Below, piece after piece: positions 36,265 to 46,056 of a stretch of 64,000 nt of DNA. The stretch comes from Paraburkholderia phenoliruptrix. Its GTDB lineage: Bacteria; Pseudomonadota; Gammaproteobacteria; Burkholderiales; Burkholderiaceae. The translations under genes and the position numbers were made by a program. The notes below the pieces were generated by a model, which was not told the origin of the DNA, ran no database searches, and saw only the letters and a list, made by a program, of their open reading frames with translations. Where the stretch lies: positions 62,001 through 126,000 of the forward strand of contig NZ_CADIKB010000006.1 in assembly GCF_902859825.1 (NCBI RefSeq), read 5' to 3'. Within the stretch, counting starts at the first letter, position 1; each line of letters begins with the position of its first letter.

Positions 36265-38510
36265 ACCGCACTGAGACATTGCCGGCTTTGCGGGCGCGCG
36301 GCGTGCCGCACAAGCGTGTCGACGGCAGACTGAAAGTGACTGGCGCCGCGCAATACGCCGCCGATTTCGCCGCCACCGGACTTACGTATGGCTTCGTGGT
36401 ATCGAGCACGATCGCGGCGGGACGCATCGTGTCGATCGACTCATCCGCGGCCCTTGCGTTGCCCGGTGTGCTGCATGTGCTGACCTATCAGAACCGCCCG
36501 CAGCTGCCTCGCGAGGACAAGCCATACAAGGACAAGGTCGCGCCCGGCGGAAGCCCGCTGAGGCCCCTCTGGGACGACCGTGTGTGGTACAGCGGCCAGC
36601 CGGTCGCGCTCGTGCTCGCGGAGTCGCTTGAACTCGCACGTCATGCGGCATCGCTTGTCGACGTGCGCTATGAATCGGCCCCGCATCAGACGGATATGGG
36701 CGAGGCGCTGATGCATGCCGAGCCGCCGTCCACGGAAAAAGGCGGCTTCGATCCGCCGCCCGAACCGCGCGGCGACGCCGATAGCGCGTTGGCGGGCGCC
36801 GCGGCGCGCGTCGATGCGTTCTACAGTACGCCGGCTGAATATCACAATCCGATGGAAATGCATGGTTGCACGGTCGTGCCGGACGAACAGGGACATCTGA
36901 CCGTCTATGAAAAGACCCAGGGCGTCGTGAATACGAAGTCGTATCTGACGGCCGTGTTCGGCCTGACGGACGACGAGGTGCAAGTGGTCTCGCCGTTCGT
37001 CGGCGGCGCGTTCGGCTCGGGTCTGCGACCGCAGTATCACCTTGCGCTCGCCGTTATGGCGGCGCTCGAATTGAAGCGGCCTGTGCGCGTGACTCTCACG
37101 CGCCAGCAGATGTTCACATTCGCGCATCGGCCGCAGTCCATCCAGCGCGTCGCGCTCGGCGCCGCCGCCGAGGGCCGCCTGCAGGCGGTGATTCACGAAG
37201 CGGTGTCGGAGACCTCGCAATACGAGGATTACTGCGACGTGGTGGTGAACTGGGCCGGCCAGCTGTACCGATGCGAGAACGTGACGCTCGGCTACAAGGT
37301 CGTGAGGCTCGACGTGCCCACGCCCGCCGACATGCGCGCGCCGGGCGCGGCACAAGGTCTTTTCCCGCTCGAAGTCGCGATGGACGAACTGGCGGAAGCC
37401 TTGCGGATGGACCCGCTGCAACTGCGCCTCATCAACTACGCCGAGCGGGATGCGAACAGGAACCTGCCGTTCTCGAGCAAGGCCTTGCGAGACTGCTATC
37501 GCGAAGGCGCGGAACGCTTCGGCTGGCATAAGCGGCCGCTCGCGCCGCGCTCCCGGCGCGAGGGCAACGAACTGATCGGCTGGGGCATGGCCACGGGTGC
37601 GTGGGATGCCATGCAGAACGAAGCATCGGCGCGAGCAGTACTCACGCGCGACGGACGCGTGACCGTATCGAGCTCGACTGCGGATATCGGCACCGGCACC
37701 TACACCGCAATGACGCAGATCGCGGCGGATGCGCTCGGCGTGTCGCTTCAGGACGTCGTCTTCGAACTCGGCGATACGCGCTTGCCGAAGGCGCCGATAG
37801 AAGGCGGATCGTGGACGGTGTCGTCAGTCGGCAGTGCGGTCGATGCCGCTTGCAAGCGCCTTTCCAATCGCCTTGTCGAACTGGCGCGGCAATATGGCGG
37901 CGCGCGTTTCGCGGGCGCTGCGCAAGAAGACATCCGGCGCATGGGAACGCGGCTCGTGTGCGGGGCCGGCGCACAGGACGCCATCGACGTCGACACGTTG
38001 CTGGAGTGCGCCGGTCTCGACCAGCTCGAGGAGCAGGCGACCGTGAAGCCGCACGAGAAACAGCAGGCTTACTCCATGGGCACGCATTCGGCCATTTTCG
38101 TCGAAGCGCGCGTGGACGAGGCGCTCGGCACGGTGCGTGTGACACGCGTGGTGAGCGCGGTGGCCGCGGGGCACATCGTCAATCCCAGGACGGCGGCGAG
38201 CCAGGTGGCGGGCGGCGTGGTGTGGGGCATCAGCATGGCGCTGCACGAGGAAGGCCAGTTCGACCACGATCTGGGCCGTCAGATGAACCACAACCTCGCC
38301 GAATACCACATGCCCGTCAACGCGGATATTCACGACATCGACGTGGTGTTCGTCGAGGAGCACGACGATATCGTCAATCCGCTCGGCGCCAAGGGCGTGG
38401 GTGAAATCGGCGTGGTGGGTGTCGCGGCAGCCGTGAGCAACGCGATCTGGCATGCCACAGGCAAGCGGGTGCGCGATTTGCCGATCACGCTCGACAAGCT
38501 GTTTGCCTAA
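36261..38510 (+). CDS. molybdenum hydroxylase catalytic subunit (PaoC/YagR-like)
   Basis: 749-residue molybdopterin-binding subunit, the site of aldehyde or heterocycle hydroxylation. It has VDGRLKVTGAAQYAADF at the N terminus, PFVGGAFGSGLRPQYH in the middle, GGSWTVSSVGSAV further on, and the catalytic glutamate near the C terminus in GAKGVGEIGVVG. It completes the alpha-beta-gamma operon. The XdhC/PaoD-type chaperone needed for sulfuration is not adjacent. The substrate is inferred to be an aldehyde from resemblance to PaoABC. Confidence 0.92.
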   Translation: MNRTETLPALRARGVPHKRVDGRLKVTGAAQYAADFAATGLTYGFVVSSTIAAGRIVSIDSSAALALPGVLHVLTYQNRPQLPREDKPYKDKVAPGGSPLRPLWDDRVWYSGQPVALVLAESLELARHAASLVDVRYESAPHQTDMGEALMHAEPPSTEKGGFDPPPEPRGDADSALAGAAARVDAFYSTPAEYHNPMEMHGCTVVPDEQGHLTVYEKTQGVVNTKSYLTAVFGLTDDEVQVVSPFVGGAFGSGLRPQYHLALAVMAALELKRPVRVTLTRQQMFTFAHRPQSIQRVALGAAAEGRLQAVIHEAVSETSQYEDYCDVVVNWAGQLYRCENVTLGYKVVRLDVPTPADMRAPGAAQGLFPLEVAMDELAEALRMDPLQLRLINYAERDANRNLPFSSKALRDCYREGAERFGWHKRPLAPRSRREGNELIGWGMATGAWDAMQNEASARAVLTRDGRVTVSSSTADIGTGTYTAMTQIAADALGVSLQDVVFELGDTRLPKAPIEGGSWTVSSVGSAVDAACKRLSNRLVELARQYGGARFAGAAQEDIRRMGTRLVCGAGAQDAIDVDTLLECAGLDQLEEQATVKPHEKQQAYSMGTHSAIFVEARVDEALGTVRVTRVVSAVAAGHIVNPRTAASQVAGGVVWGISMALHEEGQFDHDLGRQMNHNLAEYHMPVNADIHDIDVVFVEEHDDIVNPLGAKGVGEIGVVGVAAAVSNAIWHATGKRVRDLPITLDKLFA

Positions 38511-38593
38511 GCCGCGCGCGCCCCGTTGCGCTCAAGCTGTTCGCGGCGCCCGAAGCATTGCGCTCGCGCGCCGCTCATCCGGCTACAACGCCC

Positions 38594-38995
38594 TCAATCG
38601 GCGTACTTGAATTCCGGCAGCGCTTCCAGTGACTTTTTGGTCGCCTCCGGCAACACGACGCGACGGTTGGTGATCTGCAGATCGTTGAAGGGCACCGCAA
38701 CCAGATGCTTGCCCATGCCGAGAAATCCCCCCACCGAAAGGATCGCGTACGTACTGCGGTCGCTGCCTGGCGATACGATCAGATCGTCGACCGTTCCGAT
38801 GGTGTCCTTGTTCTTGTTGAACACGTCGGCGCCCGTGAGCTTCGACGCGCGATAGCCGCTTGCGAGCTGCACGACGTCCGTGCGCTTTTCCGTGATGGAC
38901 TGCGGAGCGCCTTGCGCACAGGCGCTGCCGTAAGGCGCAAGGGTACCCGCGACGAGCGCCGCTGCAAGCAGCGTTCGAAGTTGCATGCTACGCAT
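38594..38995 (-). CDS. exported PRC-barrel domain protein
   Basis: 133 residues with a signal peptide (MRSMQLRTLLAAALVAGTLA, cleavage near SACAQG) and one PRC-barrel (YRASKLTGADVFNKNKDTIG, TVDDLIVSPG, VAVPFNDLQI). Such small periplasmic PRC proteins are common in Burkholderia and Rhizobiales, and their role is unknown. AAGGAG lies 7 bases before the ATG at 38995. It is divergent from glgX and converges on the hydroxylase operon. Confidence 0.88.
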   Translation of the reverse strand: MRSMQLRTLLAAALVAGTLAPYGSACAQGAPQSITEKRTDVVQLASGYRASKLTGADVFNKNKDTIGTVDDLIVSPGSDRSTYAILSVGGFLGMGKHLVAVPFNDLQITNRRVVLPEATKKSLEALPEFKYAD

Positions 38996-39191
38996 GATGT
39001 TTCTCCTTGTTATGTGGCGCCGCTCGCGGCGCTTGGAGTCAGCTTTCAAACGCGTCGACGCAAATTTCATGCCGCGCCGAGGGCGGCCTGCCGGAGGCCA
39101 GGCCCGCACATTGCTATACGAGCGAGCCTGATATTCATATCGCCTACACTAAAAAGGCGCGCGAGCGCTCATCCTCCTCACAGGGACCTCT

Positions 39192-41408
39192 ATGTCATCT
39201 CCCACCCACTACTCGTCGCGCATCGCGGAAGGCACGCCTTTTCCGCTCGGCGCGACATGGAACGGAAGCGGCGTGAACTTCGCGCTGTTCTCGGCGCACG
39301 CAACCAAGGTCGAGCTTTGTCTCTTCGACGAGACGGGGCAAAATGAAATCGAGCGCATCGAACTGCCGGAATATACCGACGAGGTCTGGCACGTGTTCGT
39401 GCCGAACCTGAAACCCGGCGCGGTATATGGATATCGCGTGCATGGCCCGTACGAGCCGGAGAACGGCCATCGTTTCAATCCGAACAAACTGCTGCTCGAT
39501 CCCTACGCCAAGGCGCATATCGGCGAGCTGAAATGGGCGCCGGAAATTTTCGGCTATACGCTCGATTCGGAAGACGCGGACCTCTCGTTCGACGAGCGCG
39601 ACAGCGCGCCCTTCGTACCGAAATGCAAGGTCGTCGATGCGACCTTTTCATGGAGTCACCCGGAGCGCAATCCGCTGCCGTGGGATCGCGTGATTTTCTA
39701 CGAGACGCATGTGCGCGGCTTTACGAAGCGCCATCCGCAAGTACCGGAGAAACTGCGCGGCACTTTCGCGGGGCTCGGACAGAAAGCGGTGATCGAATAC
39801 ATCAAAAGCCTCGGTGTGACTTCCGTCGAGTTGATGCCGATCCAGACGTTCGTGAACGACAGCTATCTGCTCGATAAGGGCCTCACTAACTACTGGGGCT
39901 ACAACACCATTGGCTTTTTTGCGGCCGACCCGCGCTTCTTTGCTTCGTCGACGGAATCCGTCGGCGAATTCAAGGGCATGGTGGACGCCTTTCACAACGC
40001 GAATCTCGAAGTCATTCTGGACGTGGTGTACAACCATACCGCCGAGGGGAACGAGCGCGGTCCGACGCTCTCGTTCAAGGGCATCGACAATGCGTCGTAC
40101 TATCGGCTGATGCCCGACGAGCCGCGCTATTACATCAACGATACGGGCACGGGCAACACGCTCAATCTCTCTCATCCACGCGTGCTGCAGATGGTGACCG
40201 ACAGCTTGCGCTACTGGGTGACGGAAATGAAGGTCGACGGTTTCCGCTTCGACCTTGCGACCATTCTCGGCCGCGAGCCGCATGGCTTTGACGAGGGCGG
40301 CGGTTTTCTCGACAGTTGCCGGCAGGACCCGGTGCTCTCCAGCGTGCGGCTCGTTGCGGAGCCCTGGGATTGCGGACCGGGCGGCTATCAGGTGGGCGGC
40401 TTTCCGCCGGGCTGGGCCGAATGGAACGACCGCTTTCGCGACACCGTGCGCGCATACTGGAAAGGCGACGAAGGCATGGTGGCGGACCTCGCGACGCGCC
40501 TGACCGGATCGGGCGACAAGTTCAACCATCGCGGACGGCGTCCGTGGGCGAGCGTGAACTTTATCGCCGCGCACGACGGCTTCACGCTGAACGATCTCGT
40601 TTCGTATAACGACAAGCACAACGAAGCGAACGGCGAGGACAACAACGACGGCCACTCGGACAACAGATCGTGGAATATGGGTGTCGAAGGTCCCACGGAC
40701 GACCCCGAGATCCGCCAGCAACGCGAGCGTCAGAAACGCAATCTCCTCGCGACGTTGCTGCTGTCGCAAGGCACGCCGATGATCCTCGCGGGCGACGAAT
40801 TCGGCCGAACGCAGAAGGGCAACAACAATGCCTATTGCCAGGACAATGAGATCAGCTGGGTGGATTGGGACGGTATCGACGACGACGGCCGCGCGCTTAC
40901 CGAGTTCGTCAGGAAGCTGACGACGCTGCGCCACCGTTTGCCGGTACTGCGCCGCAGCCGCTTTCTCACGGGCGAGTACAACGAAGCGCTGGATGTGACC
41001 GACGCGCGCTGGCTCTCGCCCGACGGCACCGACCTCACGCCCGAACAATGGGCCGATCCGCTGATGCGCTGCTTCGGGCTCGTGATCGACGGGCGTGCGC
41101 AGGCAAGCGGCATCCGCCGTCCCGCGTCCGACGCGACGCTGCTCCTCGTGGTGAACGCGCATCACGACGTCGTCAACTTCAGATTGCCCGACGTGCCCGA
41201 GGGCGAGCGCTGGACCTGCCTGCTCGACACCAACATGCCGGTGCGCGCGGAGCTGCCGCAGTTCAGCGCCGGCAACGAGTATCAGGTCACCGCACGTTCG
41301 CTGCTGCTGTTCGCGCTCGAAGCGCCGAGCCGCGCGACTCAACGCGTGTTCGAAAAACTCGAAGAGCAGCTCACCTCCGAGGAAAGCGACGCACCGCCTG
41401 TCCCCTGA
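39192..41408 (+). CDS. glgX: glycogen debranching enzyme GlgX
   Basis: GH13 isoamylase-type enzyme cutting alpha-1,6 branches of limit dextrin. 738 residues. An N-terminal CBM48 domain (PFPLGATWNGSGVNFALFSA) is followed by the amylase barrel. Region I is VVYNHT, the nucleophile region is GFRFDLAT, and the acid/base Glu sits in VAEPWDCGPGGYQ. FIAAHDGFTLNDLVSYN and NGEDNNDGHSDN are GlgX-specific. It is not next to other glg genes. Breakdown here balances GlgA synthesis at 12.6 kb. Confidence 0.95.
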   Translation: MSSPTHYSSRIAEGTPFPLGATWNGSGVNFALFSAHATKVELCLFDETGQNEIERIELPEYTDEVWHVFVPNLKPGAVYGYRVHGPYEPENGHRFNPNKLLLDPYAKAHIGELKWAPEIFGYTLDSEDADLSFDERDSAPFVPKCKVVDATFSWSHPERNPLPWDRVIFYETHVRGFTKRHPQVPEKLRGTFAGLGQKAVIEYIKSLGVTSVELMPIQTFVNDSYLLDKGLTNYWGYNTIGFFAADPRFFASSTESVGEFKGMVDAFHNANLEVILDVVYNHTAEGNERGPTLSFKGIDNASYYRLMPDEPRYYINDTGTGNTLNLSHPRVLQMVTDSLRYWVTEMKVDGFRFDLATILGREPHGFDEGGGFLDSCRQDPVLSSVRLVAEPWDCGPGGYQVGGFPPGWAEWNDRFRDTVRAYWKGDEGMVADLATRLTGSGDKFNHRGRRPWASVNFIAAHDGFTLNDLVSYNDKHNEANGEDNNDGHSDNRSWNMGVEGPTDDPEIRQQRERQKRNLLATLLLSQGTPMILAGDEFGRTQKGNNNAYCQDNEISWVDWDGIDDDGRALTEFVRKLTTLRHRLPVLRRSRFLTGEYNEALDVTDARWLSPDGTDLTPEQWADPLMRCFGLVIDGRAQASGIRRPASDATLLLVVNAHHDVVNFRLPDVPEGERWTCLLDTNMPVRAELPQFSAGNEYQVTARSLLLFALEAPSRATQRVFEKLEEQLTSEESDAPPVP

Positions 41409-41512
41409 GCGGGAATAGGGCTTGCTCTCCTGACGATGGCCACGCGCATTCATCACGATGCGCGCGGCTCGCCATGCCGGCATCCGCGAGACCTTTAAGC
41501 GTAGGTGATCAA

Positions 41513-41692
41513 ATGGAACAGGAGCAGACCTCCCAGGAAGACCAGATTCGCACGCGGGCTTACTACCTGTGGGAGCACGCGCCCGAGCCCAAAGGCACAC
41601 CCGATGAGTACTGGGAGCAGGCCCGCAGTGAAATCGAAAAGGAAGCGCCGCCCGTGGAAAGCGGGCCGATTGCAGAGGAACCCAAAAAATAA
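41513..41692 (+). CDS. DUF2934 small protein
   Basis: 59 residues. The core IRTRAYYLWEHAPEPKGTPD followed by EYWEQA is the DUF2934 signature (RAYELWE...G...EYW..A). It is hydrophilic, with no membrane segment. It starts at 41513 with AGGTGA upstream and sits between glgX and the PerM-like transporter gene. In related genomes DUF2934 genes often lie beside glgX or trehalose genes, but the function is unknown. Confidence 0.85.
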   Translation: MEQEQTSQEDQIRTRAYYLWEHAPEPKGTPDEYWEQARSEIEKEAPPVESGPIAEEPKK

Positions 41693-41744
41693 CGAGCATG
41701 ACAGGGAGCGCCACAATAAATAACGACGCGCTGCACGTAGCGCC

Positions 41745-43817
41745 ATGAAGGACACGCCGCGCGCCACGCCGCCTACCCGCATCGACGCACCGCCTGCCGC
41801 GTTCGGTCTGGACGCGCTGATTGCGCTGGCTGTCGGTGCCGGCTTCGTCGCGTGCCTGTATTTCGCGCGTGCTGTGCTGATTCCGATGACGCTCGCGATT
41901 CTGCTGAGCTTTCTCGTCGCGCCGCTCGTGAAATCGCTGGGCCGGCTGAAGCTCGGCCACGTTGCGTCAGTGTTCGCGGCGGTGGTGATGTCAGTCTCCG
42001 TAATCGGCGTGCTCGGCGCGGTGATCACGATGCAGTTGACCGAGCTCGCCGCGGGCATGCCGCGTTATCAGGCGACGATCGAGCGCAAGATGGAAGCGGC
42101 GCATGCGCTGACTGTCGGCAAACTGGACCGCTTTGCGAAAGCCGCAGGCCAGGCACTGCAGCGTGCCACGGTCGAACCGTCGCAGCCGGAGCCGCGGCAC
42201 GATGCATCTTCGGCGGATGGCCGGGCGCCCGCGGCCGTGCCCGTCGAAGTGCGCGAGCCCGTGCCGACGCCGCTCGAAGTCGCACGCCGGGTGTTATCGC
42301 CGGCCATCAGTCCGCTCGAGACGGCGTTCATCGTCTTCGTCGTGATGGTGGTGATCCTGCTGCAGCGCGACGATCTGCGCGACCGCGCAATCCGTCTCTT
42401 CGGCTCGCGCGATCTGCACCGCACGACCATGGTGATGGACGAGGCCGCGCGGCGTCTGAGCCGCTACTTCGTCTCGCAACTGGGCCTGAATGCGGGGCTC
42501 GGGGTCGCGATCGGCGCAGGGCTGTTTTTTATCGGCGTGCCGAGCCCGATTCTGTGGGGCATACTCGCGGCCTTGCTGCGCCTCGTGCCGTACGTCGGTA
42601 TCTGGATCGCCGGCGCGCTCGCCACGGCGCTGGCCGCCGCAGTCAGTCCCGGCTGGGACATGGCGGTCTGGTCCATTGCGCTCTTCGTGACAGTCGAACT
42701 GCTGGTGGGACAGGTGGTCGAGCCTTTGCTGTATGGCCGCAGCACCGGGCTTTCGCCGTTCTCGGTCGTGGTCGCCGCGATTTTCTGGAGCTGGATCTGG
42801 GGGCCGATCGGCCTGATTCTGTCGACGCCGTTGACGCTCTGTCTGCTCGTGCTCGGCCGGCATATCAGGCGTCTGGAATTTCTCGACGTCATGCTGGGCG
42901 ATCAGCCCGCGCTCACGCCGGTGGAGAACTTTTATCAACGCGCTCTCGCGGGCGACCCCGACGAAGCGATCGCGCAGGCCGAAGCGCTGCTGCGCGAACG
43001 CTCGTTAGCCGCTTACTACGACGAGGTGACGATCAAGGGCCTGCAACTGGCCGCCAATGACGTGGTGCGCGGCAGCGTCACGGCGGCGCAGCTTGCGCGC
43101 ATCGAGTCCACCACGAACGATCTCGTCGATGGGCTCGACAGTTATGCGGACGAGCCGCCGCTGCCGTCTGCGGAAGACACCAACACGGACGTCGGGCCGC
43201 TCGCGCCCTGGCGCAATACACCGCTTACGACGCCGCTCACGCATATGGTGTTCGCCAGCCAGCTTCCACGCGGCGAGGCCGACGAGCGAGCGGAAGATAG
43301 CGCGCACAAAGCCGATGAAGAACCGCTCGAGCTTGCGTCCGAGCCCGCCGCCAGGCGCGCGCTGGACATTTCCCAGCCGATGCCGCGCGCCGCGAATCAA
43401 CGCGTGCTGTGCATACCGGGCCGCGGCCCACTGGATCCGCTCGCCACGACCATTGTGCTGCAGTTGCTCGGCAAACATGGCTTCACGGCGCGCGCAGTGC
43501 CGCACGAAGCAGCCTCGCGTGCATCGATCGATCAGATGGACGCCGACGATGTCGCGCTTGTCTGCCTCGTCTACTTGCAAATAGACGGCATTCCTTCGCA
43601 TTTGCGCTATATGGTCCGGCGTATTCACGCGCGCTTGCCGAAAGTGTCGATTATCGTCGGACTGTGGGCGCCGGAAGATCTGGAGAAGTGGAGCGTCGAT
43701 CTGCAAAACGCCATGGGCGCCGAGTGCTACGTGACCTCGTTGCAGGAAATGCTCGCCGCGTGCCATCTGTGCTGCACGGGAACGAGTGCCGAGCCGTTGG
43801 CCGCGGCAAGCGCTTAA
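41745..43817 (+). CDS. PerM/AI-2E family transporter with C-terminal soluble domain
   Basis: 690 residues, about twice the usual PerM length. Residues 20 to about 385 form the membrane part: ARAVLIPMTLAILLSFLVAPL, GVPSPILWGILAALLRLVPYVG, EPLLYGRSTGLSPFSVVVAAIFWSW-type segments and STPLTLCLLVLGRH. The C-terminal 300 residues are soluble: a helical, acidic linker, then from about 553 an alpha/beta domain (RVLCIPGRGPLDPLATTIVL ... VALVCLVYL ... VSIIVGLW ... CYVTSLQEML). This resembles a B12-binding or receiver-like Rossmann fold. The gene starts 52 bp after the DUF2934 gene and ends at a bidirectional terminator. Confidence 0.85.
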   Translation: MKDTPRATPPTRIDAPPAAFGLDALIALAVGAGFVACLYFARAVLIPMTLAILLSFLVAPLVKSLGRLKLGHVASVFAAVVMSVSVIGVLGAVITMQLTELAAGMPRYQATIERKMEAAHALTVGKLDRFAKAAGQALQRATVEPSQPEPRHDASSADGRAPAAVPVEVREPVPTPLEVARRVLSPAISPLETAFIVFVVMVVILLQRDDLRDRAIRLFGSRDLHRTTMVMDEAARRLSRYFVSQLGLNAGLGVAIGAGLFFIGVPSPILWGILAALLRLVPYVGIWIAGALATALAAAVSPGWDMAVWSIALFVTVELLVGQVVEPLLYGRSTGLSPFSVVVAAIFWSWIWGPIGLILSTPLTLCLLVLGRHIRRLEFLDVMLGDQPALTPVENFYQRALAGDPDEAIAQAEALLRERSLAAYYDEVTIKGLQLAANDVVRGSVTAAQLARIESTTNDLVDGLDSYADEPPLPSAEDTNTDVGPLAPWRNTPLTTPLTHMVFASQLPRGEADERAEDSAHKADEEPLELASEPAARRALDISQPMPRAANQRVLCIPGRGPLDPLATTIVLQLLGKHGFTARAVPHEAASRASIDQMDADDVALVCLVYLQIDGIPSHLRYMVRRIHARLPKVSIIVGLWAPEDLEKWSVDLQNAMGAECYVTSLQEMLAACHLCCTGTSAEPLAAASA

Positions 43818-43838
43818 CGCCAGCAATAAGTGCACGGC

Positions 43839-43873
43839 AAAACGCCCGGCGCTTGCGCGGTCCGGGCGTTTTT
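43839..43873. terminator. bidirectional rho-independent terminator
   Basis: AAAACGCCCGG (43839-43849) pairs with CCGGGCGTTTT (43862-43872) around a 12-base loop, with T and A runs on the proper sides for both strands. It separates the convergent PerM-like gene and the small gene at 43892. Confidence 0.9.
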
Positions 43874-43891
43874 GCGAGTGAGCGGCGACGG

Positions 43892-44062
43892 CTATTTGCC
43901 AGTGGCCTCGCCTTCGGACGCACTGTCTTCGTCGTCGGTCACGATTTTCGTGGTGCCGCCGGTGGAAGGCGGGTCGCTGGCCGGAAACGTGTCTTCGACC
44001 TGCTTGTCGATCTGCTTCTCGGTTTTGTCGGCATTCGGATGTTGTTCCTTCGGTTCTGGCAT
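43892..44062 (-). CDS. small acidic hydrophilic protein
   Basis: 56 residues, rich in Glu, Asp, Lys, Ser and Thr (KTEKQIDKQVEDTFPASDPP, then TDDEDSASEGEATGK). The phrase VEDTFPASDPPS occurs in a family of short Burkholderia/Rhizobium proteins of unknown function. AAGGAG lies 7 bases before the ATG. Probably disordered and perhaps stress-related, by analogy only. Confidence 0.78.
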   Translation of the reverse strand: MPEPKEQHPNADKTEKQIDKQVEDTFPASDPPSTGGTTKIVTDDEDSASEGEATGK

Positions 44063-44174
44063 GACGCTTCTCCTTTCACTAACAGATGTGATGCGCAAAG
44101 CGGCTCGCGATTCGCGCGGCCCACATGGGGTGCTTTTTACATCGACGTGTAGAGTTGAACGATGGCGGTGTCCT

Positions 44175-45788
44175 TCATGGTGGATTCCAATCAGCGCCGT
44201 CGCACGAGTCGCGCCCGACAATCCGCAATGCCTGCGCCCGCGTGAGCGGCTCCCGTCGCATTGCATCGATCAGATGCGCGGTTTGAGCGTCGCGATTGCA
44301 CGCGAGCACGGCAGCGACCCTGTCGTCCTTCATATAGAGCGCAGCAAAATCGTGCTGCTCGAAATCGCCGTCGAGGACAAGCTCGTCCCACTCGCTCGCA
44401 TGGCCGAGGTACTCGAAGTTCTTGCCGAAGTGATAGGTCCAGAAAAACGGCACGGCATTGTAGCGGTTACGCGCGCCGCACATGTTTTGAGCCGCAATGC
44501 GCGCCTGTTGCTGCGCGACGCGCCAATGTTCGATTCGCACCGGCTCCTCGTTTTCGCGCAGCGGAAACACCGCGATGTCTCCCGCCGCGTACAGCCCCGG
44601 CGCGGCCTGCATGCCTGCGTTCACGATCACGCCGCCGTCCTTCTGCAGCGGCAAGCCTTCGACAAAGCCCGTGGCGGGGGCAACGCCTGTTGCTAATAGC
44701 ACGAGATCAGCGGCAATATGCTCGCCGCTTTCCAGCATCACTTCGTGCACATTGCCTTCTTCGCCTTCGAGCGAAGCGACCCTGGCTTGCAGATGAAACC
44801 TGACGCCATTGCGCTCATGCAGCTCGCGAAACATGCTGCCGACACGCTCGCCAAACTGCTTTTCGAAAGGCACCTTATCTGGCGAAATAATACTGACCTG
44901 CACGCCGCGTTTGCGCAGCGCGGCCGCCGTTTCCAGTCCGATGAAGCTGCTGCCGAGAATGGCCACTTGCGTCGACGCGGCGCTTTGCATAAGGCCGTCT
45001 GCCGTGCCGTCGCCGAGGGCATCGACGAGGGCCGCGGCGTCGTCGAGATGGCGCAACACGTGCACGCCGCTCAGCTCGCAGCCGGGAATACGCGGCACGC
45101 GCGGCGCGCTGCCGGTGGCAAGCAGTGCGGTGTCGTAAGCGAGTTCGCCGCCGGTGTCGAAGTGGATCGTTCGTGCCGGCACATCGAGCCGCGCGACCTT
45201 CGCGACGATCCGCTCCACGCCGTGGCGCTCGTACCAGTCGGGCGCGAGAAGCGGCGGTACGTCGTCGGCAGGCATCTCGGCGGAAGGGACGAATTTGCTC
45301 AGCGAAGTGCGGTCGTAGGGCGCGTGCGGTTCATCGCCGATCAGCGTGACGCGGCCCGTGAAGCCGTATTCGCGCAGCGCGGCGCATGCCGCTGCGCCGG
45401 CGGCCCCTGCGCCGATCACGACGAAGTGCGGCTCCGGCGTGCGGGCGGGCTCGGTTTCGCCGGGCAGCTTGTCGGAGCTGACCATGATGTCGTCGCCCTC
45501 CACGATCACCGTGTAGCGTTCCAGCGGCACGAGCGGTGGCGGCTCCAGCACTTTTCCGGTGGCGGCGTCGAACGTGCCTTTGTGCCACGGGCAGATAATC
45601 CGGCCGTGACAGAGCGCGCCTTCTTCCAGCGGCCCGCCGGCGTGCGGGCAGTCGGCGGAATAGGCGCGCACGGTATCGCCGTCACGGATAAGGAGGATCT
45701 TGTGGTCGTCCACGACGACGCGCTCGGCACGGTCTTCGCGCAATTGCGAAAGCTGGGCGACGCGTCGGACAGTGAGAGGCATGCGCAT
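44175..45788 (-). CDS. Rieske-domain FAD/NAD(P) reductase (AIFM3-like)
   Basis: 537 residues. An N-terminal Rieske [2Fe-2S] domain has its four ligands at Cys47, His49, Cys66 and His69 (CPHAGG and CPWHKG). It is joined to a pyridine-nucleotide disulfide-type flavoprotein: GAGAAGAAACAALR for FAD, AILGSSFIGLETAAALRKRG for NAD(P)H and LYAAGDIAVF. The order matches human AIFM3/AIFL and bacterial ferredoxin-reductase-like proteins. The start at 45788 encodes MRMPLTVRR. It is divergent from the histidine kinase gene; the partner electron acceptor is not apparent. Confidence 0.9.
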   Translation of the reverse strand: MRMPLTVRRVAQLSQLREDRAERVVVDDHKILLIRDGDTVRAYSADCPHAGGPLEEGALCHGRIICPWHKGTFDAATGKVLEPPPLVPLERYTVIVEGDDIMVSSDKLPGETEPARTPEPHFVVIGAGAAGAAACAALREYGFTGRVTLIGDEPHAPYDRTSLSKFVPSAEMPADDVPPLLAPDWYERHGVERIVAKVARLDVPARTIHFDTGGELAYDTALLATGSAPRVPRIPGCELSGVHVLRHLDDAAALVDALGDGTADGLMQSAASTQVAILGSSFIGLETAAALRKRGVQVSIISPDKVPFEKQFGERVGSMFRELHERNGVRFHLQARVASLEGEEGNVHEVMLESGEHIAADLVLLATGVAPATGFVEGLPLQKDGGVIVNAGMQAAPGLYAAGDIAVFPLRENEEPVRIEHWRVAQQQARIAAQNMCGARNRYNAVPFFWTYHFGKNFEYLGHASEWDELVLDGDFEQHDFAALYMKDDRVAAVLACNRDAQTAHLIDAMRREPLTRAQALRIVGRDSCDGADWNPP

Positions 45789-46056
45789 TTCGCGGAGTGA
45801 TCAAGAGCGCTCGACTTACTGAAGCCGCGGGGCGATGCGGCGATGCGCGCGGGATCTCTTCTCGGGGAGCAATTCATGTGCCCGAGCGTTTGCGGAACGC
45901 AGCTGCGCGGAAAGATTGTGGTGGGTTCGCGCGTCGCTATGTGCATGGCCGAAAAGTGCGGTAGATTCCCGGTAAGGAATTAGCGCACGACCAGCAGGGC
46001 ACGATACGTGCGACCAATTCCCTGACTTGTATGAACTTTGAGTGGAGACGTAGGCC

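Noticed and set aside
39648..41960. 770-codon minus-strand frame opposite glgX
   Set aside because: Shadow of GlgX and the DUF2934 gene, without any domain.
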